Source of the DNA: a virus
IMG/VR virus record: IMGVR_UViG_3300030450_003723
Location: 1-34,100 of that record
Strand: one strand, 5' to 3'
Length of the DNA: 34,100 bases
Below are positions 15,429-23,578 of the stretch, in pieces. Numbering within the stretch: position 1 is the first letter of the stretch; the number at the start of each line of letters is the position of its first letter. The position numbers and the translations under genes are program-made. The notes under the pieces are model-generated. The model had not been told where the DNA came from. It made no database searches and saw only the letters and a list, made by a program, of their open reading frames with translations.

Positions 15429-17189
15429 ATGGATAATTTACACATAGTTAATTTAGCATCATATAATAGACCTAAAATTACAGAAGATAAACGTAAGAAT
15501 TGGGTAAACTATGGTGATGACAATAATTATTATCAATACCTAATAGATTTATATACAAATTCCACTACAAATCATTCAATTATTAATGGAGTTTCAAATA
15601 TGATTTATGGAAAAGGTATAGATGCAACAGATAGTAATACCAAAACTGAAGAATATGCTGCACTAAGATCAATATTTAGTAATACTGATTTAAAAAATGT
15701 AGTATTAGATTTAAAATTATTAGGTGAAGGATCTTTTCAAATAATTTATGATAATGGTAAAGTAATAAAAGCAGAACATTTTCCAAGACAAACATTAAGA
15801 GCGGAAAAGATGAATGAATATGGAAAAATTGAAGCTTATTATTATTTTTATGATTGGTCAAAATTAAAACCAAATAGCAAACCTGAAAGAATAGCAGCAT
15901 TTGGATGTGGAAATGGTAAAGAACCTGAAATTAAGATAGTAAAAAAATATGTAAGTGGTTATGATTATTATTGTCCTGTAGATTATCAAGGAGGTTTAGC
16001 TTATGCAGAATTAGAAGGAGAAGTAGCAGATTATTTAATTAATGATGTTCAAAATGGTTTTAGTGGAACTAAAGTTGTAAACTTTAATAATGGAATTCCT
16101 GATAAAGAAAAACAATTAAACATCAAAAGTGATGTAATGTCAAAACTTACAGGATCCAAAGGTGAAAAAGTAATTATAGCTTTTAATAACAATGCTGAAA
16201 GTAAAACAACAATTGATGATGTTCCTTTAAATGATGCACCACAACATTATGAATATCTATCAAGAGAATGCCAAAATAAATTAATTGTGGCCCATAGGGT
16301 AACAAGCCCATTATTACTTGGAATTAGAACAGAAAACAATGGTTTAGGTAGCAATGCAGATGAAATAGAGACCGCCAGTTTACTTTTTGACAACATTACA
16401 ATAAAACCATATCAAGAACTTTTAATTGACTGTATAGATAGTATTTTAGCAGTTAATGGTATTACTTTAAAACTATATTTTAGAACATTACAACCCCTTG
16501 CTTTTATAGATACTGAAAAAGCTATTACCGATGAAGCAAGAGAAGAAGAAACTGGTGTTAAAATGTCTAAGGAGGAGTTAAAAGATTTTGATGATGAACA
16601 AATATTTAATGAATTAAGTGAATTTGGTGAAGATGAAGATTTAGAAAATTGGGAACTTATAGATGAACAACCTGTAGATTATGAAAAGGAAGAGGAATTG
16701 GATAAAGAAATAGAATTAAAAAACACAGAGTTAGCTACACAATTAGCATCAACAGGTAAAGCAATACCTAATGCTAAAAGTGATCAGGATGAAGTTACAA
16801 ATGAATTAAAAGCTTTTAGGGTAAGATACCAATACGCTCCTTTATCAACACAAGCAAATAGCAGACAATTTTGTAAAAAAATGGTAGCTGCAGCAAAACT
16901 ATATAGAAAAGAAGATATAATAGCAATGGGTAATAAACCTGTTAATGCAGGATGGGGACCAAGAGGTGCAGATACTTATAATATATGGTTTTACAAAGGC
17001 GGAGGATCTTGTCATCATTATTGGATGCGCAAAACATACATGGCAAGGGGTAGTTTTCCTGATGTAAAAAATCCTAACGCTGAAATTACTGTAAATAAAG
17101 CAAAAAAAGAAGGATTTAAACCAGAGGTAAATGATAAAAAGGTAGCAAAAAGGCCTGTTGATATGCCTAATAATGGATTTTTAAAATAA
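15429..17189 (+). CDS. Portal protein with C-terminal extension
   Basis: A 586-residue protein forming the DNA entry ring. The N-terminal 400 residues have the portal pattern: NWVNYGDDNNYYQYLIDLYT near the start, a NHSIINGVSNMIYGKG helix, LKLLGEGSFQIIYDNGK, and the later HRVTSPLLLGIRTENNGLGS, which matches portal segments near the channel. A very acidic linker follows (FDDEQIFNELSEFGEDEDLE). The last 130 residues form a distinct domain (YQYAPLSTQANSRQFCKKMV, then RGADTYNIWFYKGGGSCHHY) with Cys and paired His. The gene starts three bases after the previous stop. Confidence 0.8.
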   Translation: MDNLHIVNLASYNRPKITEDKRKNWVNYGDDNNYYQYLIDLYTNSTTNHSIINGVSNMIYGKGIDATDSNTKTEEYAALRSIFSNTDLKNVVLDLKLLGEGSFQIIYDNGKVIKAEHFPRQTLRAEKMNEYGKIEAYYYFYDWSKLKPNSKPERIAAFGCGNGKEPEIKIVKKYVSGYDYYCPVDYQGGLAYAELEGEVADYLINDVQNGFSGTKVVNFNNGIPDKEKQLNIKSDVMSKLTGSKGEKVIIAFNNNAESKTTIDDVPLNDAPQHYEYLSRECQNKLIVAHRVTSPLLLGIRTENNGLGSNADEIETASLLFDNITIKPYQELLIDCIDSILAVNGITLKLYFRTLQPLAFIDTEKAITDEAREEETGVKMSKEELKDFDDEQIFNELSEFGEDEDLENWELIDEQPVDYEKEEELDKEIELKNTELATQLASTGKAIPNAKSDQDEVTNELKAFRVRYQYAPLSTQANSRQFCKKMVAAAKLYRKEDIIAMGNKPVNAGWGPRGADTYNIWFYKGGGSCHHYWMRKTYMARGSFPDVKNPNAEITVNKAKKEGFKPEVNDKKVAKRPVDMPNNGFLK

Positions 17190-17197
17190 GATAAAAC

Positions 17198-17701
17198 ATG
17201 GCACAAGCATTATTTATAACAAGAAAAGATATTGTAAGACATACTTCCCTTTCAGGCGGAACTGATACAGACAAATTTATACAATATGTAAAAATTGCTC
17301 AAGATATACATTTACAAAATTATTTAGGAAGTGATTTATATGAATATATAGAAAATCATATTATTGCAGGTACTTTATCAGGCCATTATCAAACGCTTGT
17401 AGAAACATATTGTAAACCTGTTTTAATACATTGGGCAATGGTGGAATATTTACCTTTTGGAGCTTACACAATTTCAAATAAAGGTATATATAAACATACA
17501 AGTGAAAATGCAACAAATGTTGAAAAAGATGAAGTAGATTTTTTAATAGAAAAAGAAAGAAAAACAGCACAATATTATACAAATAGATTAATTGACTATT
17601 TAACTTTTAATGCACCAAGTAAATTTAGTCAATATTATACATCAAGCAACGAAGATATATCACCAGATACAGAAGCAGATTTTGGTGGATGGGTATTGTA
17701 A
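17198..17701 (+). CDS. Head-tail connector/adaptor protein (DUF6712-like)
   Basis: A 167-residue mostly helical protein directly after the portal, the standard place for the gp6/gp15-type adaptor. It opens MAQALFITRKDIVRHTSLSG and has IQYVKIAQDIHLQNYLGSDL, a pattern I associate with DUF6712 connector proteins of Bacteroidota phages, then VETYCKPVLIHWAMVEYLPF and a Tyr-rich C-terminal helix (ERKTAQYYTNRLIDYLTFNA). Its expected role is to dock the tail to the portal. Confidence 0.7.
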   Translation: MAQALFITRKDIVRHTSLSGGTDTDKFIQYVKIAQDIHLQNYLGSDLYEYIENHIIAGTLSGHYQTLVETYCKPVLIHWAMVEYLPFGAYTISNKGIYKHTSENATNVEKDEVDFLIEKERKTAQYYTNRLIDYLTFNAPSKFSQYYTSSNEDISPDTEADFGGWVL

Positions 17702-17718
17702 TAAATGCTGTTTAAATT

Positions 17719-17823
17719 ATGAGATACAAACCAAAGGAAAATAACATAACTAAGCTAAAAAATTATTTAGCTAAAATAAATAAAAATATAAATAACAAAA
17801 TTGTAAAAAAATTATTGTATTAA
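17719..17823 (+). CDS. Possible small basic peptide (34 aa)
   Basis: An ATG at 17719 opens a 34-codon frame (MRYKPKENNITKLKNYLAKI then NKNINNKIVKKLLY) ending at TAA 17821-17823. Composition is Lys/Asn-rich, which in this AT-rich genome arises easily by chance, and the frame overlaps a regulatory-looking TTGTATTAAT element. Its reality is uncertain; the stretch may instead be a leader region. Confidence 0.3.
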   Translation: MRYKPKENNITKLKNYLAKINKNINNKIVKKLLY

Positions 17824-17824
17824 T
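17815..17824 (+). promoter_or_regulatory. TTGTATTAAT element abutting a start codon
   Basis: TTGTATTAAT lies directly against the ATG at 17825. AACAAAATTG occurs just upstream at 17794-17803, with the TTG 14 bases before the second TTG, matching the spacing upstream of 15076. Candidate start of the tail-fibre transcription unit. Confidence 0.5.
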
Positions 17825-18040
17825 ATGGCTAACAGCATAAATTGGGGAAAAATATATTGTGAAATGATCACAAATGGAGGTTTTGGAGCAGATGTAGCTT
17901 CAACCACAAGAGCAATATATGATCCTTCAGCACCAACTTGTTGGGATACGTTTTCAATAACAGCGGATAGAACAACAATTTCAGGAGTAGCATTTTTAGC
18001 TGATACAACAAATTATACAGCAGACGTAACACAAATATAA
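17825..18040 (+). CDS. Hypothetical small virion-region protein (71 aa)
   Basis: The product MANSINWGKIYCEMITNGGF continues GADVASTTRAIYDPSAPTCW and ends in a Thr/Ala-rich strand region. It has two Cys and no membrane segment. Small proteins opening with an INWGKIYC motif occur beside fibre genes in marine Bacteroidota phages to my recollection, but I know no function. It ends seven bases before the fibre gene, and the two are probably expressed together. Confidence 0.55.
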   Translation: MANSINWGKIYCEMITNGGFGADVASTTRAIYDPSAPTCWDTFSITADRTTISGVAFLADTTNYTADVTQI

Positions 18041-18046
18041 TATAAC

Positions 18047-18916
18047 ATGGCAAAACAAACGATAAATATTGGAACAACCGCTAATGACGGAACTGGGGAT
18101 CCGATCAGAACGGCCTTCGATAAGGTAAATGATAACTTTACAGAACTGTATAATGATGATGCAGGAGATGTAAATTCAGTAACTGCAACAGCACCACTAA
18201 GTGGAGATGCTACAACAGGAGCAATTACTTTATCTCTTTCAGATGATTCAATTAAAGAAGTAAAATTAGATTGTACTAATTCCCCTACAGATAATTATTT
18301 ACTTTCTTATGATTCTGCTTCAGAAGGATTTACTTGGGTAGAAGCAGCAACAGGAGATATTACAGGAGTAACAGCAGGAGATGGATTAACAGGAGGTGGA
18401 ACTTCAGGAACAGTAACTGTATCTTTAGCATCAGCAAGTGCAGGTGATGGATTGTCTTATTCTTCAGGAGTTTTAGCAGTAGGTGTAGATGATTCTACTG
18501 TTGAGTTAAATTCTGATGCAGTAAGAGTTAAAGATTTAGGAATTGCTACAGGAAAATTAGCAAATGATTCAGTTACTTCTGGAAAAATGGGGGTAGAATA
18601 TACAACTGCTACACCTTTATCTTCAGCCGCTGCAATAACAGTAGATACTTCATTAAGTGATGTATTTACTTTTACAGCAGGACATAGTTTTACTTTAAAC
18701 TTTACAAATGTTGTAATTGGTGATATGAAAAGTTTTATGATTACAGGAGGGGGTGGTTCTTATACTGCTTCTTTAGGAACTTCCAATACAGCATCGTGTA
18801 CTTTTAATAAAATTAGTGGAACTTATTCAGATACAGGATCAGCTAAAAACCTAATACAAATAAAATGGGTTGCAGTTAATGAAGCTTGGTATACAATTAG
18901 TCAAATAGCATCTTAA
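18047..18916 (+). CDS. Tail fibre protein (289 aa)
   Basis: The N-terminus (INIGTTANDGTGDPIRTAFD followed by KVNDNFTELY) is a well-known phage tail-fibre attachment motif. The rest is Gly/Ser/Thr/Asp-rich repetitive sequence (GDITGVTAGDGLTGGGTSGT; LNSDAVRVKDLGIATGKLAN) typical of trimeric fibre shafts, ending in a beta-rich head (SFTLNFTNVVIGDMKSFMIT). The motif-coding DNA at about 18095-18130 is clearly more G+C-rich and uses different codons (CCG, GCC, TTC, CGG) from the rest, which suggests a recombination joint. It probably works with the assembly protein and large adhesin downstream. Confidence 0.75.
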   Translation: MAKQTINIGTTANDGTGDPIRTAFDKVNDNFTELYNDDAGDVNSVTATAPLSGDATTGAITLSLSDDSIKEVKLDCTNSPTDNYLLSYDSASEGFTWVEAATGDITGVTAGDGLTGGGTSGTVTVSLASASAGDGLSYSSGVLAVGVDDSTVELNSDAVRVKDLGIATGKLANDSVTSGKMGVEYTTATPLSSAAAITVDTSLSDVFTFTAGHSFTLNFTNVVIGDMKSFMITGGGGSYTASLGTSNTASCTFNKISGTYSDTGSAKNLIQIKWVAVNEAWYTISQIAS

Positions 18917-18926
18917 AAATAAAAAT

Positions 18927-19412
18927 ATGAAAGCATTAAGTAATAACGGAAAAATAACAATTTATAATAGTGTACCTGATAGTTTTACTTCAAGTATAGG
19001 ATCTGTTATGGGTGGTGGTAAAAATTTATCTGAAGAAGAATTATTGGCACACGGAATTTATGATTGTAACCATCCTGAAGGATATGATAGTAGAATACAT
19101 AACTTATCTAAAAGTCCAAAATTTGATTCAGTTAATCAAGTTTACAACTATACAAAAACTAATAAGACTTGGACGGAGACATTAGCAGAATTAAAAACTC
19201 GACAAATAGCACATTTAAAATCATTAGCAAATAGTAAATTAAAAGAAACAGATTGGTATATAATTCGCAACGCTGAATTAGGAACAGAAATACCAAGTGA
19301 TATAACATCAGCAAGAGCAGATATAAAATCAAGTGTTGACACTAAAGAAAGTGAAATCAACGCTCTTACTAAAAAAAGTGATGTAGTTATTTACGATATA
19401 AATATTTCTTAA
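18927..19412 (+). CDS. Tail fibre assembly-like protein (DUF4376/XkdW-like)
   Basis: A 161-residue protein between two fibre genes. The C-terminal part has the pattern of fibre assembly and XkdW-like proteins: AHLKSLANSKLKETDWYIIR, then AELGTEIPSDITSARADIKS and KESEINAL, in which TDWYIIR, a charged IP turn and a regular Arg/Lys helix recur in this family. The N-terminal 75 residues are less conserved and carry Asn/Gly-rich loops. Its stop overlaps the next ATG by one base. It is expected to be a chaperone or small tail component for the adhesin. Confidence 0.65.
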   Translation: MKALSNNGKITIYNSVPDSFTSSIGSVMGGGKNLSEEELLAHGIYDCNHPEGYDSRIHNLSKSPKFDSVNQVYNYTKTNKTWTETLAELKTRQIAHLKSLANSKLKETDWYIIRNAELGTEIPSDITSARADIKSSVDTKESEINALTKKSDVVIYDINIS

Positions 19413-22135
19413 TGGCAATAAATAATAAATTATTAGGAGGTGCTACTGGGGATACTCCAAGTAGTATAGACCCAAGAGATCATTTTGGAACTGTTTTATA
19501 TACAGGAAATGGATCAACACAATCTATAAACGGAGGTAAATATGATGCTTGTGCAAGTTTTAATGGTAGCAATTCGATAATAAACTTTGGAGCAGGAGGT
19601 ATTCAGGCTACTTCTGCTGTATCAAATTCTTTTTCTATTTCTTGGTGGATGAAAACAACGGCTACTGATAAAAACGCATTATTTAACACTTATGGAAGTG
19701 GTTCTGGGGCGTTTGGTTTTTCTTTAGAAATGGGTTATGATGTAAGTACAGCGGGAAAACTTAAACTATGGACTAATTATGGAAGTACTGTAACTACTGG
19801 ATTTTCTACAGGCGCTATTAATGATGGAAATTGGAAACATATTGTTATAGTTAAAGATGTTTCAGGTGCTACTATGAAAGTATATGTAAATAATAGTGAG
19901 GTATTAAGTGCAAGTATAGGTACAAGTGCTCACGTTGGTAATCCATTAGTGTTTGGTAGTTATACTGATCACGCAGCTTATGAATATACAGGACTATTTG
20001 ACCAAGCAAGAGTTTATGATAGTGCATTAAGTTCTTCCGAAATTACTTCTTTATATAATGAATCTTATGCTAATTCTTTTAAAGTTAATTTTCCAACAGG
20101 TAAAACAGCAACAGCATTATATAGATTAAATGGAAACGCTAATGATGAAACAGGGGCTTACGATGCTACAGCTACAAATGTTACTTGGAAATATGGAGTG
20201 AATTTTACGCCTGATATGGTGTGGATAAAATCAAGAAGCGAATCAGGACACCATAGTTTATTTGATACAGCAAGAGGAGTTTCAATGTATTTAACTCCTA
20301 ACCAAAATGGAGCACAAATTGATCGTACATCTAACAGCGCAGGTGTTACTGCTTTTAGTTCTGGTGGATTTACAGTTAATGATCCAGGTGGAGCAAGTGA
20401 AAATTATTACGTTAATCAAAATGCTGTTACTTATGTTGGCTGGTGTTGGAAAGTTAATAATGGAACTACTGCTTCTGATGGTACTGGAGATATAGCAAGT
20501 ACAGTTCAAGTTAATGATGATGCAGGTATATCTATTGTTACTTATACAACAAACGGAAACAATTCTGCTCGTGTTGGGCACGGACTTGCGACTACGCCAA
20601 AAGCTGTACTTATCAAAAAAAAGGACACATCAGGTGCTTGGCATTTTATGACTACTGCAATAGATGGTAGTTTTGATGATTTTATATTAGATAGTGATGC
20701 ACAAAAATCCGATAGTTCTTTAACAGCCCCAAATTCAACAACTTTTGCAGCAGAGTCAGGATCAGCTTCAGCAACAATGATCGCTTATTGTTTTCACGAT
20801 GTAACAGGTTACCAAAAAATTGGCACTTATACAGGGAATGGAAGCGCAAACGGAACATTAGTAGAAACAGGATTTTCACCTGCATTTTTAATGGTAAAAA
20901 GGTCAGACACTTCAGCAAACTGGAGAATTTATGACAATCAAAGATCACCAAGTAATCCAATAGATAAAGAAATATTTCCTAACCTTTCCAGTGCAGAAGC
21001 TACTTTTTCGGCTGTAAATTTTTATGATGATGGGTTTCAATTAATATCAACAGACGCAAGTTCTAATGCAAGTGGAGGTACTTATTTATATTTAGCAATA
21101 GCAGCACCACCTGAAACAACAACTCCAACACTTGCAAAAAGTTTTAAAGTTTTAGGATATACGGGAGACGGAACGACAGAAAATATTATTGATGGAGTTG
21201 GATTTTCTCCAGATTTATTGTGGATTAAAGCAAGAAACGCAAATGGTAGTAATTCAGGTTACAATGTTATAGTAGATAAAATAAGGGGAGCAAGACAAAC
21301 TCTTTATACAAATTTAGCAGATGCTCAACTTGATAGATCAGCGACAGATTATGCAGTAAGAAGTATTAATGCTGATGGTTTTACAGTTGGAGATGATTCA
21401 ACAGGACAATATAGTGTTAATGGAGCGGCAGGAGGAACATATTCTGGTACTCCACCAAATTACATTTCTTATAGTTGGAAAGGAAGTGGATCATCAGAAG
21501 TATTAACCGCAGGAAGTAGAAATGTTGTAGCAAGTGTTAATGACGAAGCTGGATTTAGCATTGTAAAACTTGATAAACCTGACACTAATACAGATACCTA
21601 CGCTCACGGATTAAGTGCTGCCCCTGACGTAATAATTTTGAAAAGAACAGGAAGTTCAGATGATTGGCATATGTATCATAAGGATTTAGGTAATTCTGTA
21701 AGAATATCTTTAAATAGTGATGCAGGAAAAGTAACAGGAACAGGAGTTTGGGGTTCTACAAGCCCAACGTCAAGCGTGTTTACTTTACAAAATCAATTAG
21801 GAGGTGAACATATAGCTTATTGTTGGCGAGAAATTTCTGGATTTTCAAGTTTTGGAACTTATACAGCTACAGGGAGTGCAGGAAGTCCAACAATTACTAC
21901 AGGGTTTCAGCCTGACTGGGTGCTTGTAAAAAATACAGTAAAAACTCAAGAGTGGGTTTTAATAGATAGTGTAAGAGGGTTAGGCAACTCAATACAACCA
22001 AATAGTGATTCGCCAGAATATACAGGAAATAGTATTACAGTTAGTAGTACTGGCTTTACAATTAATGTAGCAGGTGGGGGTGTTAACTATCAAAGTGGTG
22101 ATGTGTTTATTTATATGGCATTTAAAATGAATTAA
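19412..22135 (+). CDS. Large tail adhesin with LamG-like and repeated DUF7483-like modules (907 aa)
   Basis: Residues about 45-225 form a concanavalin/LamG-type domain (SNSFSISWWMKTTATDKNAL; DGNWKHIVIVKDVSGATMKV; FDQARVYDSALSSSEITSLY). The rest consists of repeated modules, each beginning with a GFxPDxVxIK-like strand followed by a Trp/Asp-containing strand. Six can be picked out, for example NFTPDMVWIKSRSESGHHSL, FSPAFLMVKRSDTSANWRIY, FSPDLLWIKARNANGSN and FQPDWVLVKNTVKTQEWVLI. Each module tends to end with a TYTGNG-like or SYSWKG/AYCW strand. This is the arrangement of marine phage fibre proteins of the DUF7483 type. A receptor-binding role, probably for surface polysaccharide, is likely. 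Confidence 0.75.
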   Translation: MAINNKLLGGATGDTPSSIDPRDHFGTVLYTGNGSTQSINGGKYDACASFNGSNSIINFGAGGIQATSAVSNSFSISWWMKTTATDKNALFNTYGSGSGAFGFSLEMGYDVSTAGKLKLWTNYGSTVTTGFSTGAINDGNWKHIVIVKDVSGATMKVYVNNSEVLSASIGTSAHVGNPLVFGSYTDHAAYEYTGLFDQARVYDSALSSSEITSLYNESYANSFKVNFPTGKTATALYRLNGNANDETGAYDATATNVTWKYGVNFTPDMVWIKSRSESGHHSLFDTARGVSMYLTPNQNGAQIDRTSNSAGVTAFSSGGFTVNDPGGASENYYVNQNAVTYVGWCWKVNNGTTASDGTGDIASTVQVNDDAGISIVTYTTNGNNSARVGHGLATTPKAVLIKKKDTSGAWHFMTTAIDGSFDDFILDSDAQKSDSSLTAPNSTTFAAESGSASATMIAYCFHDVTGYQKIGTYTGNGSANGTLVETGFSPAFLMVKRSDTSANWRIYDNQRSPSNPIDKEIFPNLSSAEATFSAVNFYDDGFQLISTDASSNASGGTYLYLAIAAPPETTTPTLAKSFKVLGYTGDGTTENIIDGVGFSPDLLWIKARNANGSNSGYNVIVDKIRGARQTLYTNLADAQLDRSATDYAVRSINADGFTVGDDSTGQYSVNGAAGGTYSGTPPNYISYSWKGSGSSEVLTAGSRNVVASVNDEAGFSIVKLDKPDTNTDTYAHGLSAAPDVIILKRTGSSDDWHMYHKDLGNSVRISLNSDAGKVTGTGVWGSTSPTSSVFTLQNQLGGEHIAYCWREISGFSSFGTYTATGSAGSPTITTGFQPDWVLVKNTVKTQEWVLIDSVRGLGNSIQPNSDSPEYTGNSITVSSTGFTINVAGGGVNYQSGDVFIYMAFKMN

Positions 22136-22136
22136 T

Positions 22137-22280
22137 ATGGATTTAAAAGTATGGTCAGCTAATGGATTCGCAATTCTTTTTTCTTTAATGAATGAAGCTA
22201 ATGCAATATTACAGACCATAGTTTTAGTCCTTACAGCAACATATACGATTATATCAATTTATCAAAAATTAAAGAAATGA
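22137..22280 (+). CDS. Small holin-like membrane protein (47 aa)
   Basis: An ATG at 22137, two bases after the adhesin stop, gives MDLKVWSANGFAILFSLMNE then ANAILQTIVLVLTATYTIIS and a short basic tail (IYQKLKK). There are two hydrophobic stretches, the second clearly membrane-spanning. The stop overlaps the next start as ATGATG (22277-22280). Its size, charge pattern and place at the head of the lysis block support a holin or holin-like role, but several membrane genes compete for it. Confidence 0.6.
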   Translation: MDLKVWSANGFAILFSLMNEANAILQTIVLVLTATYTIISIYQKLKK

Positions 22281-22672
22281 TGCCAAAAAATGGAGTGGCG
22301 AAAGAAATACGTCATTATGTTGGAGCGTTACTTATATTCTTTTTTATAGTAGCTTTAGTTATAGGTTTTATTCAATTTCCTGTTTTAGATTCCAACAAAG
22401 AAGTAGTTATGATGTTAGTAGGAACATTATCAGCATCATTAGCAATGGTCGTTTCTACAATTACAGGAAGTAAACCTGATGACATTGAAGCTATGAAAAG
22501 TAAAATAGAAAAATTAGAATTAACAATAGAAAACTTACATAAAAATAAAGACGAATACGAAAAAATGATTATTAACTTACAAAATCAAATGGTAGAAAAT
22601 TATGACAATATTTTAGATAGAGTTATATTAAAAAGTGCTATGGATTTTGACGATAAAAGAAATAAGATATGA
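22277..22672 (+). CDS. Two-helix membrane protein with coiled-coil tail (131 aa)
   Basis: After a short basic start (MMPKNGVAKEIRHYVG) there are two transmembrane helices (ALLIFFFIVALVIGFIQFPV; VVMMLVGTLSASLAMVVSTI) with a short loop between. A long charged coiled coil then runs to the end (MKSKIEKLELTIENLHKNKD). Such a layout occurs in phage holin-associated proteins. It is coupled to the genes on both sides by 4-base overlaps. An alternative role is a membrane anchor for another lysis factor. Confidence 0.6.
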   Translation: MMPKNGVAKEIRHYVGALLIFFFIVALVIGFIQFPVLDSNKEVVMMLVGTLSASLAMVVSTITGSKPDDIEAMKSKIEKLELTIENLHKNKDEYEKMIINLQNQMVENYDNILDRVILKSAMDFDDKRNKI

Positions 22673-22803
22673 AAGAAAAAATAAGTAAATTTAAAAATTG
22701 GTATATTTCTAAGTATAATAATAATAAAAAAGTATTTATATTAGTACATGCTTTTATAGCAATAGTATTAATTGCTGAAATTATAAGATTAATTAAGTCA
22801 TGA
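22669..22803 (+). CDS. Small single-pass membrane protein (44 aa)
   Basis: The ATG overlaps the upstream TGA and the stop overlaps the M15 peptidase ATG (ATGA at 22800), so the frame is bracketed by coupled genes. The product has a basic N-terminal half (MKEKISKFKNWYISKYNNNK) and one hydrophobic helix (FILVHAFIAIVLIAEIIRLI), an N-in/C-out topology by the positive-inside rule. It is probably a lysis accessory protein. Confidence 0.55.
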   Translation: MKEKISKFKNWYISKYNNNKKVFILVHAFIAIVLIAEIIRLIKS

Positions 22804-23171
22804 ATTATTTTACTTTTAGTGAATTCGATAGTCCTGACCTTCCTAACAGTGGCAGAAATATGGATCCAAAATTTTTAGAATTATTGGATCATGCAAGAGG
22901 AATAGCAGGAATACAATTTAAAATAAATAGTGGTTATAGAACTCCAGAACATAATAAAAAAGTAGGAGGAAAACCAAGAACAGCAGTTTCAAAAGGTAGT
23001 AGCCACATGTATGGGTTAGCTGTTGATATTTCATGTAATTCTTCAAGAGATAGATCAATAATTTTAAATGCATTAATAGAATCAGGATTTACAAGAATTG
23101 GTATAGCTAATTCATTTATACATGTAGATTTAGACAAAAGTAAATCACAAAATGTTATTTGGGTTTATTAA
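22800..23171 (+). CDS. Endolysin, M15-family peptidase
   Basis: A 123-residue zinc peptidase that cuts peptidoglycan cross-links at lysis. The typical motifs are present in order: NSGYRTPEHNKKVGG (about 43-57), SSHMYGLAVDI with His69 and Asp76, and FIHVDLD with His108, which gives the His-Asp-His zinc site of the M15A/M15_3 D-Ala-D-Ala-type peptidases. There is no signal peptide, so it needs a holin to reach the wall. It is the only enzyme in the lysis block. Next gene starts at its stop (TAATG). Confidence 0.88.
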   Translation: MNYFTFSEFDSPDLPNSGRNMDPKFLELLDHARGIAGIQFKINSGYRTPEHNKKVGGKPRTAVSKGSSHMYGLAVDISCNSSRDRSIILNALIESGFTRIGIANSFIHVDLDKSKSQNVIWVY

Positions 23172-23578
23172 TGAAAAAAAAATTTCAAGATACTGCTGTA
23201 GGTAAATTCCTATTAAATAAAATTCCTAATGTTGTTAGTAAAATTGCAAAAGACACACCAGTTGGTAGTGTTATAGAAGCTATTATTGGTGGTTCGGAAA
23301 TGTCTGAAGCTGACAAACAAATAGCATTAGAAAAATTAAGATTAGAAAGAGCAGAAATAGATGGTACTACAAGAAGATGGATTGCAGATAGTAGATCAGG
23401 ATGGTTAGCACAAAATGTAAGGCCTTTAACATTAGTGTTTTTAACTATTAGTTATGTAGTAGGTTGGTATTTAGGTTATCCATTAGATTCTATTACTGGT
23501 CTTTTATCTATTGTTATAGGTGGTTATTTTGGATCAAGAGGTGTGGAAAAAGTATTTGGAGATAAGATGCATAAGTAA
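23171..23578 (+). CDS. Holin-like protein, PF11351-like (135 aa)
   Basis: The start at 23171 (TAATG overlap) is preferred over an in-frame ATG 12 bases earlier. The N-terminal half is soluble and charged (SEADKQIALEKLRLERAEID), followed by RRWIADSRSGWLAQNVRPLT, a motif of the gene-transfer-agent release/'holin of 3TMs' family. Two membrane helices follow (LVFLTISYVVGWYLGYPL; GLLSIVIGGYFGSRGVEKV). Given its place after the endolysin, it is the best candidate for the main holin, though the 47-aa protein upstream is an alternative. Confidence 0.7.
   Translation: MKKKFQDTAVGKFLLNKIPNVVSKIAKDTPVGSVIEAIIGGSEMSEADKQIALEKLRLERAEIDGTTRRWIADSRSGWLAQNVRPLTLVFLTISYVVGWYLGYPLDSITGLLSIVIGGYFGSRGVEKVFGDKMHK

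Noticed and set aside
1293-22219. Many minus-strand open frames of 60-100 codons opposite the tail, fibre and capsid genes
   Set aside because: All lie opposite well-supported + strand genes, have skewed Ile/Leu/Ser/Phe content typical of antisense of A/T-rich coding DNA, and lack coupling or upstream signals.
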